NCBI RefSeq assembly: GCF_020742345.1
Contig: NZ_DYXC01000108.1
Coordinates: forward strand, 1-5,234
DNA from: Enteractinococcus helveticum
GTDB taxonomy: Bacteria; Actinomycetota; Actinomycetes; Actinomycetales; Micrococcaceae
Reading direction: 5' to 3'
DNA length: 5,234 nucleotides
The notes under the pieces are model-generated. The model saw only the letters and a list, made by a program, of their open reading frames with translations, ran no database searches and had not been told where the DNA came from. Shown one piece after another: positions 1 through 4,878 of this stretch (positions are counted from its first letter, which is position 1; each line of letters begins with the position of its first letter). The position numbers were made by a program, and so were the translations under genes.

Positions 1-480
1 TAGGACGGCGGTCCAGGCTTCGTCGCTGTCCTCGTCGAAGTTTTGTTGGACCTCACCAATCTGGATGCTGGTTTCGCCATCTAAGACCGCCCAGGCGCCG
101 TCGGCATAGATTTGTTCCCATTTATAAATCAGCTGGTTGCAGGCTTCACACACGTAGTGGGTTACTTGTTCGATGGGTTCGGTGTCACCGGTTAAACGCC
201 CGTAATCTACGGCTTGCCAGAAATATTCGACTGTGGCCCGGGCGCCGGCAGCACTGTTGTCATGTACCGCTTCTGGCAGCACCGGTTTGGGCACATTTTG
301 TGCCGGCCCGTTAGGCGAGGCAGCAACATATTCTTTGGTCTCGGCGGCCTCGATACTCGGTGATGGGTCGTTAGGTATTTCATCTGCCTGGCTTGCGGAA
401 CACCCGCTCAACACCAGGGCCAGGCCGATGGCTAGGGAGGCGATTTTTATGACGGAGCGTTTCTTCAGTGGTGTCGTCAT
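1..480 (-). CDS. Secreted lipoprotein, DUF6318-like (partial, C-terminus outside window)
   Basis: The 160 visible residues begin with a lipoprotein signal: a basic start (Lys6, Lys7, Arg8), a hydrophobic stretch at about 11-23, and a lipobox Leu-Ser-Gly-Cys ending at Cys27. The mature protein should therefore be lipid-anchored on the outer face of the membrane. A low-complexity linker with Pro, Glu and Ala (about 28-70) leads into a domain with the pattern I associate with DUF6318 of Micrococcales: a Gly-Ala then aromatic segment (79-92), a Tyr-Gly-Arg-Leu-Thr-Gly-Asp-Thr stretch (93-100) and a Cys-x-x-Cys (111, 114). No enzymatic function is known to me for this family. The ATG at 480-478 is used; a GTG directly before it (483-481) is equally possible, because a purine-rich GAGAAAG sits a few bases upstream and serves either. 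An in-frame stop lies a short way further upstream. The gene stands apart from the repair operon by about 230 bp. Confidence 0.8.
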   Translation of the reverse strand, partial: MTTPLKKRSVIKIASLAIGLALVLSGCSASQADEIPNDPSPSIEAAETKEYVAASPNGPAQNVPKPVLPEAVHDNSAAGARATVEYFWQAVDYGRLTGDTEPIEQVTHYVCEACNQLIYKWEQIYADGAWAVLDGETSIQIGEVQQNFDEDSDEAWTAVL

Positions 481-554
481 CACAGCTACTTTCTCGTCGG
501 CATCGTCTAGGACTGGTATCTAACCTATGGGGGATGTCGACTCAGCGCTTGGGC

Positions 555-577
555 AGTTATCAAAATTGTGGATAACT
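555..577. promoter_or_regulatory. Perfect 7-bp dyad containing a DnaA-box-like nonamer
   Basis: AGTTATC (555-561) and GATAACT (571-577) are exact inverted copies separated by 9 bases. The right arm and spacer, read on the minus strand at 575-567, give TTATCCACA, identical to the classical DnaA box consensus. It lies about 75-95 bp upstream of the lipoprotein start, in a promoter-proximal position. It could be an operator for a dimeric regulator, a DnaA-binding site, or chance. Only one copy was seen, so this is not an origin. Confidence 0.3.
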
Positions 578-666
578 TTGAAACGCTACGCTGCCATGGT
601 GACAAAACGGTGCGTTAATGAACCGCCTGTGTATGGTTGGCAACAGCCACCGAACGGGTGCAAACC

Positions 667-703
667 TGAATTCACCGCTACTTTTGGTGGTCAGGGTGAT
701 TCA
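667..703 (-). terminator. Possible terminator downstream of tag
   Basis: TGAATTCACC (667-676) and GGTGATTCA (695-703) pair over 9 bp with one bulged base and an 18-base loop. The structure starts about 10 bases beyond the tag stop in the direction of transcription, which suits the end of the operon. The T-tract that follows on the minus strand is weak (only TTT), and the loop is long, so the call is tentative. Confidence 0.3.
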
Positions 704-712
704 GCGTTGTCG

Positions 713-1396
713 TCACGCTGGCCAGACGCCCGAGGCGCCGCGGCGGTGTGATCCAACTAGGTGGGTGTCGATGATCCCAATGGCTTCCATCAGCGCGTAC
801 ATCGTGGTAGGGCCCACGAAAGTGAACCCTTCCTTGCGCAGGGCCTTGGCTAGTGCCACCGATTCGGGGGACTGTGTGGGGATCTCGGCGACAGTGTGGG
901 GCACCGGTGTTGTGGCAGGTTGAAATGACCACACGAACTGGGCCAGGCCGCCCTTATCGCGTAGGCGGATGGTCGCCTTTGCGTTGGTGATTGTCGCCTG
1001 AATCTTAGCCCGGTTGCGCACGATCCCGGCATTATTGATGAGTCGTTGAATCTCAGGTGCTCCGTAGCGCGCGACCCGTTCGGGGTCGAAGCCGTCGAAT
1101 GCCACACGGAAGGCGGGGCGCTTGCGGAGGATCGTTGCCCACGACAACCCTGCTTGGAAGGCTTCCAGACTGATGCGCTCAAATATGCCCTGTTCGTCAC
1201 GTACGGGCATGCCCCATTCGGTGTCGTAATACGCGCGCAGCATTGGATCATTACTCGCCCATGCCGGGCGGGCCAGGCCATCATCGCCGACGACGACGCC
1301 CGGATCCTGTGACGACGACACCCCGGTGGGTCCTGCGCTTTCGGGTGTGCGCAATGGCTGCTTCTTTGGTTCAGGTGGATACGCGGGATGGTTCAT
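713..1396 (-). CDS. tag: DNA-3-methyladenine glycosylase I (Tag family), zinc-site variant
   Basis: Excises 3-methyladenine from alkylated DNA by cleaving the N-glycosidic bond, opening cytoplasmic base-excision repair. The 227-residue protein follows E. coli Tag from residue 43 to the end: DPMLRAYYDTEWG (50-62), LEAFQAGLSW (77-86, with Glu78 and Trp86 matching Glu38 and Trp46), GIVRNRAKI (124-132), FVWSF (154-158), KALRKEGFTFVGPTT (184-198) and THLVG (211-215). It is longer than E. coli Tag (187 aa) because of a Pro/Ser-rich extension of about 42 residues. Of the E. coli zinc ligands (Cys4, His17, His175, Cys179) only His212 is kept; the others are Pro44, Tyr57 and Ser216. The ATG overlaps the ogt stop as ATGA, so translation is probably coupled. 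A weak GGAAAA lies upstream. It is the last gene of the sigma-ogt-tag operon. Confidence 0.92.
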   Translation of the reverse strand: MNHPAYPPEPKKQPLRTPESAGPTGVSSSQDPGVVVGDDGLARPAWASNDPMLRAYYDTEWGMPVRDEQGIFERISLEAFQAGLSWATILRKRPAFRVAFDGFDPERVARYGAPEIQRLINNAGIVRNRAKIQATITNAKATIRLRDKGGLAQFVWSFQPATTPVPHTVAEIPTQSPESVALAKALRKEGFTFVGPTTMYALMEAIGIIDTHLVGSHRRGASGVWPA

Positions 1397-2037
1397 GCTG
1401 CTTTTTCCAATTCCAGCAGGGTCGTTTTGGCGTCCAAGCCGCCAATGTAGCCGCCCAGGCCACCGTCAGTTCGCAGTACCCGGTGGCAGGGCACCACCAC
1501 CGGCAGCGGGTTGGTGGCACATGCGGTGCCGACCGCCCGGACAGCCTTCGGGTTGCCGACCAGTTCGGCCACCTTTTTATAGGAGTAGGTGTTGCCGTAG
1601 GCGATATTGGGTAGGTAGCGCTGCACTATTTGCCGAAACCCCGTGGACAGCGCGTAGTCCAAGGGGACATCGAAAGACTGCCGTGTCCCGGCGAAGTACT
1701 CGTCCAACTCGGCTGCCACCGCGTCCAGTCGGCGGGGTGCTTCCAGTACTCGGGGGCTGATGTTGTGTGCCAGCGAAGCAAGCACGGTCTCGAAGTCTTC
1801 GCATTCAAATGCCACCCGTACAAGCCCGGTTTCGGTGGCTGCCAGCAGGAGGGCTCCGACCGGCGTGTCAATGGTTCGGTAGGCGACATCAAGGAGCCTG
1901 CGTTCGTCAGCCAGTGCGGCCAGGTGGGCATGCAGGTCCTCTAGCGCACCGGTTTCGACTGGAAACAGGGCGTCGTATTCGGCCCTCGTGCCGTATTGGG
2001 CCGGGTGATTCATGTTGGTTGGTGTGTTCTCACTCAT
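1393..2037 (-). CDS. ogt: Methylated-DNA--[protein]-cysteine S-methyltransferase (Ogt/MGMT)
   Basis: Suicide repair protein that transfers the alkyl group from O6-alkylguanine (and O4-alkylthymine) to its own cysteine, restoring the base in one step. The 214-residue protein has an N-terminal methyltransferase-like domain (about 50-125) and the C-terminal DNA-binding and active-site domain (about 130-212). The signature is complete: a YSYKKVAELVG helix (151-161), arginine finger in KAVRAVG (Arg167), then NPLPVVVPCHRV (176-187) with acceptor Cys184, followed by GGLGGYIGG (192-200). About 45 residues precede the first domain, a little more than in E. coli Ogt. There is no Ada-type N-terminal zinc or AraC domain, so it is a repair protein only. 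The start is supported by AGGAG at 2049-2045, 7 bases before the ATG. Its ATG overlaps the sigma stop and its stop overlaps the tag start, both as ATGA. Confidence 0.95.
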   Translation of the reverse strand: MSENTPTNMNHPAQYGTRAEYDALFPVETGALEDLHAHLAALADERRLLDVAYRTIDTPVGALLLAATETGLVRVAFECEDFETVLASLAHNISPRVLEAPRRLDAVAAELDEYFAGTRQSFDVPLDYALSTGFRQIVQRYLPNIAYGNTYSYKKVAELVGNPKAVRAVGTACATNPLPVVVPCHRVLRTDGGLGGYIGGLDAKTTLLELEKAA

Positions 2038-2537
2038 CGGGGTGCTCCTGTCGTGTGCTCGGCCGCCTGATAGGTCTGTCTCAAGTTCTTGATTCCGTCG
2101 GCTGCGGCCCTACGCACCGCCTGGGCACTGCCGCCAATCAGTTCGGCGGTCTCGGCGTGCGGCAGCCCACCGAGGTAGTGGTAGGCCACCGCGAGTCGTT
2201 GCCGCTCCGGCAGCGCGGCCACCGCCTGCCATATCTGGTACTCATCGGCTCCTGGGTTGCCCAGGGTCGAAGGCTGTTCTGGGACGACGTCGGTGGGGAT
2301 CGCCTGTCGAGCCCGTTTGCGCGTAATGTCAATCGCCTTGCGGTGAGCAACACGCACCAGCCATGCTTCAACGTTGGTGTCGGCGTCCAATTCGGGCCAG
2401 GCTTTCAGCGCGGCCAGGAATGTCTCGGACCATGCATCGTCGGCATCCGCGCCAAACCCCACCACGGCGCGGCAGACCCGCAGCACGGTGGCCCCGTGCC
2501 GTATAACGGCCTGTTCGAATGGATAGTGCATCTTCAT
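2034..2537 (-). CDS. ECF-type RNA polymerase sigma-70 family factor
   Basis: A short two-domain sigma factor (167 aa from this ATG) that should direct RNA polymerase to a dedicated promoter set. Sigma region 2 spans about 7-77, with the DAWSETF core (34-40), an EAWLVRVAHRKAID stretch (57-70) and basic residues after it. Region 4 spans about 102-154, opening with LPERQR (109-114) and continuing with an HTH of the type H-A-E-T-A-E-L-I-G-G-S (126-138) and an R-x(7)-KNLR end. Regions 1.1 and 3 are absent, as in ECF factors. There is no C-terminal SnoaL-like extension and no neighbouring anti-sigma gene. The start is uncertain: GTG 2540, ATG 2537 and ATG 2531 are all in frame after a stop, and none has a clear Shine-Dalgarno. 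It heads the operon with ogt and tag, so its likely regulon is alkylation repair and perhaps itself; that is inference from context. Confidence 0.88.
   Translation of the reverse strand: MKMHYPFEQAVIRHGATVLRVCRAVVGFGADADDAWSETFLAALKAWPELDADTNVEAWLVRVAHRKAIDITRKRARQAIPTDVVPEQPSTLGNPGADEYQIWQAVAALPERQRLAVAYHYLGGLPHAETAELIGGSAQAVRRAAADGIKNLRQTYQAAEHTTGAPR
2045..2049 (-). promoter_or_regulatory. Ribosome binding site of ogt
   Basis: AGGAG on the minus strand, 7 bases before the ogt ATG at 2037, inside the last codons of the sigma gene. It fixes the upstream ATG as the start in preference to an in-frame Met nine codons in, and shows that ogt can initiate independently as well as through the ATGA overlap. 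Confidence 0.75.
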
Positions 2538-2540
2538 CAC

Positions 2541-2614
2541 TGAGTAAACGCGTCAGCCGACCAGAATGTGAGATCCACGTTTTCTCCCACCGCCGTCACC
2601 CACAATGCATGCTT
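2541..2614 (-). other. Gap between the aldehyde dehydrogenase homologue and the sigma operon
   Basis: 74 bp that should contain the promoter of the sigma-ogt-tag operon unless it is read through from the upstream gene. I found no good hairpin with a T-tract, so read-through is possible. No convincing housekeeping -35/-10 pair is visible; a GGGAGAAAAC stretch on the minus strand near 2575-2590 is loosely reminiscent of ECF -35 elements, too weak to call. Confidence 0.4.
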
Positions 2615-4036
2615 TTACTTTAACCGGTCAATTATTCGTTGCCCATAGCTCGGATCGGGTGGGTAAGCGGCTTGGAGGGTGTCGAATCTGGTCGGTTTAT
2701 AGAAGTGCGTGCGATATTGCGAGAATAACCGGAAGCTTTCATAGCCACCCCAGGTCCCGAATCCGGCAGCGCCGGTGTAGTTATGCGGTAGCGACGGCAG
2801 AGCAGCTTGAATAATAGTCGCGTTCATCACGGCGGCCCCGGCGTTAATGCGGTGCATAAAGTCTTTGCGGATGCGCCGTCGTTCAGAAAACAGGTAGGCG
2901 GCCGGGGCGGTGGGTTTGGCGTTGACGAATTCAACCGCCTCGTCATAGGTGTCGACCACCAGGATGGGCAAGATTGGTCCTAAGATTTGTTCCTGCATGA
3001 TCGCCGAATTCGGGTCAACATCAGCCAGGATGGTTGGGGCCAGGAAGGCGGATGCAATATTGTATTTGCCCCCGTGCACGAGCCGGGCGGGGGTGACACC
3101 CACAGCTCCTTTAGTGGTGGCGCGAATCAGATCGACCAGTCGTTGGGTGTGTTGCGGGGAAATGATCCGACCGAATTGTTTGGCCGTGTCCGGGGTGGGA
3201 CCGTAGAACTCTTGGATCGCATCAATGACGCCCTGTTGGACTTTGGCAGCGACGTCGTACCCAACGGCAATCAGGTAGTCGGGACTGACCAGACTCTGGC
3301 CGGCGTTGGTGAATTTGCCATAAGCAATGCGCCGTCCGATAGTTTTCCAGTCGGTGCCGTCGACGACGATGACCGGGGATTTGCCGCCCAGCTGCAGTGT
3401 GACCGGGGTGAGCTGTTGGGCGGCCCGCTGGTATACGCGGCGGCCGAGACTTTCCGAGCCGGTAAAAAATAGGTGATCCAGTGGTTGATCGACGAGTTCT
3501 TCCAGGGCGGCTTCTGCCCCGGTGACGGTCACAATCGAACGCGGGTTGAGGTATTCCGGCAGGATACTGCCTAAGAGTTTGGCGGTGCGCGGGGCGTGCA
3601 TAGAGGGTTTGAGCACCATGCAGTTGCCCGCAGCCACGGCACCCACCAGGGGTGCTAGCAGACTGTAGAACGGGTAGGTCCAGTTGCCCACAATGCCCAC
3701 CACACCCAGCGGGCGGGGTTTGACCATGGCTTTGCCGGGACGCAGACCGTATGGGATGGACCGGGGTTGGGGTTCCATCCAGTCGGTCAGGTGCAATAAG
3801 GCATAGGAAATTTCGTCTTGCACCGGAATGAACTCGCATTGGTTCGTTTGGGCTGAGGATTTACCAATGTCTTGCCACAGGGCGTCCTGAATGTCTGTCG
3901 AATAATCTTCGAAGACTTCGCGTAGTGCTTTGAGCTGGTCGATGCGAAAGGAGCGCGAATGGGTGGCTCGGGTCGCGGCGAAGGCTCTGAGTTCGGCCAT
4001 CCGAGCGGATAACGTGTGGTGGGCTCCAGTGGTCAT
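2615..4036 (-). CDS. Class-3 aldehyde dehydrogenase homologue lacking all catalytic residues (putative pseudoenzyme)
   Basis: The 473-residue protein aligns along its whole length with class-3 (ALDH3-like) NAD(P)-dependent aldehyde dehydrogenases and keeps the fold landmarks: PLGVVGIVGNW (109-119), PLVGAVAAGN (129-138), LFFTGSESLG (189-198), LGGKSPV (216-222), FGRIIS (288-293), APTILADVDP (333-342), and the SFRLFS end. The functional residues are replaced: WNYP is WTYP (Thr120), the KPSE glutamate is Met146, the general base Glu of LELGG is Gln215, the nucleophile of GQTCV is Leu249 (GQSLV), and EEIFGP is EQILGP (Gln350, Leu352). The spacing Thr120-Gln215-Leu249 equals Asn114-Glu209-Cys243 of human ALDH3A1 as I recall it, so the alignment is not slipping. 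The PFGG motif is also lost (His418 onward). No stop or frameshift is present. The ATG at 4036 has a TAnnnT box 7 bases upstream, suggesting a leaderless start; a TTG at 4060 would add eight residues. Oxidation of aldehydes is therefore unlikely; role unknown. Confidence 0.85.
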   Translation of the reverse strand: MTTGAHHTLSARMAELRAFAATRATHSRSFRIDQLKALREVFEDYSTDIQDALWQDIGKSSAQTNQCEFIPVQDEISYALLHLTDWMEPQPRSIPYGLRPGKAMVKPRPLGVVGIVGNWTYPFYSLLAPLVGAVAAGNCMVLKPSMHAPRTAKLLGSILPEYLNPRSIVTVTGAEAALEELVDQPLDHLFFTGSESLGRRVYQRAAQQLTPVTLQLGGKSPVIVVDGTDWKTIGRRIAYGKFTNAGQSLVSPDYLIAVGYDVAAKVQQGVIDAIQEFYGPTPDTAKQFGRIISPQHTQRLVDLIRATTKGAVGVTPARLVHGGKYNIASAFLAPTILADVDPNSAIMQEQILGPILPILVVDTYDEAVEFVNAKPTAPAAYLFSERRRIRKDFMHRINAGAAVMNATIIQAALPSLPHNYTGAAGFGTWGGYESFRLFSQYRTHFYKPTRFDTLQAAYPPDPSYGQRIIDRLK

Positions 4037-4049
4037 GTCTTTAACCGTA
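4037..4049 (-). promoter_or_regulatory. Putative -10 box and leaderless start of the aldehyde dehydrogenase homologue
   Basis: TACGGT at 4049-4044 on the minus strand fits TAnnnT, and seven bases (TAAAGAC) separate it from the ATG at 4036. That spacing places the transcription start at or next to the A of ATG, typical of leaderless actinobacterial genes. There is no Shine-Dalgarno and no obvious -35 box. Confidence 0.45.
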
Positions 4050-4095
4050 CGATACTTCAAAGCTTAGATATTGGTGCCATGCTGAATTGCTCGAC

Positions 4096-4108
4096 TAGAC
4101 TTCGGGGC
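4096..4108 (+). promoter_or_regulatory. Putative -10 box and leaderless start of the LCP-like gene
   Basis: TAGACT at 4096-4101 fits TAnnnT and is followed by seven bases before the ATG at 4109, again consistent with a leaderless transcript. A TTGGTG at 4071-4076 could be a poor -35 with a 19-base spacer. The box supports the ATG at 4109 over the in-frame upstream starts at 4079 and 4016. Confidence 0.45.
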
Positions 4109-4846
4109 ATGGCTGCAGCTTCGCGACGCACTAAGTTCATTGTGTGGGGTGTTGTGCTGGCACTTTTTGCCGGTGGCGCATGGTTTGCGTACTCGACCCT
4201 ACGGGCTAGTTTCCAACCCCTTGGTGTCATCGCCAACCCTTTTCCCACCGACACACAGCGGCCCGCGGGCTCAGATGCGCCACGTGGTCCGGTGAACTTT
4301 CTGGTCTTTGGTCAGGCAGCCGGCCAGCATCAGACCCTATCAGTCTTCCATTTAGCCGATGGGCGTCGTCGGGTGGATATTGTCAATTTTCCGCGCAATT
4401 TTGCTCAGGTCACGGATATTCAGGATATTCCGGGCACCGTCAGCGAGATTGAGGCGCTCACCGGGGCGCGCATGGAGCACGTGATGCGCTGGGATTTGGA
4501 GTTCCTCACCCGGTTGGAGACCGCTCCGGGAGCCGCCGCGGCAGTGCTGACGGATCCAACGGCACTGGATGCCGACGACGTCTGGCAGTCCGTATTGCAG
4601 GAGACCCTGAGCGTCCAGGACGCCGGGCAACTCAGGACACTGGCCTCCACGCTGACGCCGTTTGTGGATGCTGACGCGCAGTTGGATACCGGCCGGATTA
4701 CTGATTTGGCCAAATCATTACGCCACGTCTCACCGGAAAATGTGACCTCCTGTGTGCTGCCGGAAGCCCTGACGGATCAGGAACAGGCCAAGCTGCAACG
4801 CTTTTTCGAAACCGGTGGGCCGCGACGGTGCGCCGAGATGTTCTAA
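4109..4846 (+). CDS. Membrane-anchored, degenerate LytR-CpsA-Psr (LCP)-like protein
   Basis: A 245-residue protein with a basic N-terminus (Arg6, Arg7, Lys9), one membrane helix at about 10-28 and the rest predicted outside the cell. LCP proteins attach glycopolymers such as teichoic acid or arabinogalactan to peptidoglycan. Here the opening of the domain is recognisable: VNFLVFG (62-68), a strand at 77-82, RRRVDIVNFPRNF (86-98, the counterpart of SIPRD), IPG (107-109) and a VSEIEALTGARMEHV helix-strand (111-125). The end also fits: an LDTGRITDLAKSLRHVSPE block (192-210) before VLPEA. The catalytic parts are missing: the RSDT motif reads QHQT (73-76), the Asp of SIPRD is Asn97, no KIN motif follows, and the segment carrying the usual A-x-x-Y-x-R and D-x-x-R-x-x-R-Q residues is absent. 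Two cysteines near the end (215, 241) could pair. Family assignment is from remote pattern similarity; transferase activity looks unlikely. Confidence 0.7.
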   Translation: MAAASRRTKFIVWGVVLALFAGGAWFAYSTLRASFQPLGVIANPFPTDTQRPAGSDAPRGPVNFLVFGQAAGQHQTLSVFHLADGRRRVDIVNFPRNFAQVTDIQDIPGTVSEIEALTGARMEHVMRWDLEFLTRLETAPGAAAAVLTDPTALDADDVWQSVLQETLSVQDAGQLRTLASTLTPFVDADAQLDTGRITDLAKSLRHVSPENVTSCVLPEALTDQEQAKLQRFFETGGPRRCAEMF

Positions 4847-4865
4847 AACCTTGCACCGGTGAGGT
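4845..4865 (-). terminator. Possible terminator between the convergent genes
   Basis: ACCT (4848-4851) pairs with AGGT (4862-4865) around the palindrome CACCGGTG (4854-4861), leaving a two-base bulge. Read on the minus strand the hairpin is followed by TTTT (4848-4845), so it would best serve the HAD gene. The stem is short and its inner part can only close with a CCGG loop, so confidence is low. Confidence 0.28.
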
Positions 4866-4878
4866 AACGGGCCCTAGG

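Larger units (their letters stand above)
481..712. other. Intergenic region between tag and the lipoprotein gene
   Basis: About 230 bp with no convincing gene. Short open frames cross it, but none has a ribosome site or a recognisable protein. It must hold the 3' end of the repair operon and the promoter of the lipoprotein gene. On the minus strand a TAGGTT hexamer at about 525-530 could be the -10 box of the lipoprotein gene, but I see no matching -35 box. A small bulged stem (GGTTGGC / GCCACC, loop AACA, 635-651) and a larger imperfect stem (667-703) lie nearer to tag. A perfect dyad sits at 555-577. Confidence 0.5.

Noticed and set aside
527..751. Small plus-strand frame in the intergenic region and the end of tag
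   Set aside because: No Shine-Dalgarno, overlaps the tag 3' end, and the composition does not look like a protein.
1394..2037. Met-Asn-His-Pro-Ala occurs both at the start of Tag and at residues 9-13 of Ogt, suggesting a duplicated start region
   Set aside because: Only five codons match and the third bases differ; similarity stops immediately afterwards, so chance is the simpler explanation.
1767..2543. 258-codon open frame on the plus strand opposite ogt and the sigma gene
   Set aside because: It is antisense to two well-recognised genes, has low-complexity Arg/Gly/Pro composition, no ribosome site and no recognisable family; long antisense frames are common in GC-rich coding DNA.
2615..4060. 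The aldehyde dehydrogenase homologue as an ordinary pseudogene
   Set aside because: There is no stop, frameshift or truncation, the motif spacing is preserved, and the changes cluster at functional rather than structural residues, so a retained protein is the better reading, although recent decay cannot be excluded from one sequence.
4016..4108. Longer N-terminal versions of the LCP-like protein (starts at 4016 or 4079)
   Set aside because: They would add non-conserved residues ahead of the basic, membrane-anchor N-terminus and would run over the TAGACT box; the ATG at 4109 has the best-placed signal.
4414..4430. Direct repeat GGATATTC twice, 9 bases apart, inside the LCP-like gene
   Set aside because: It encodes a plain Asp-Ile-Gln-Asp-Ile stretch and lies within a coding frame; there is no further copy nearby.
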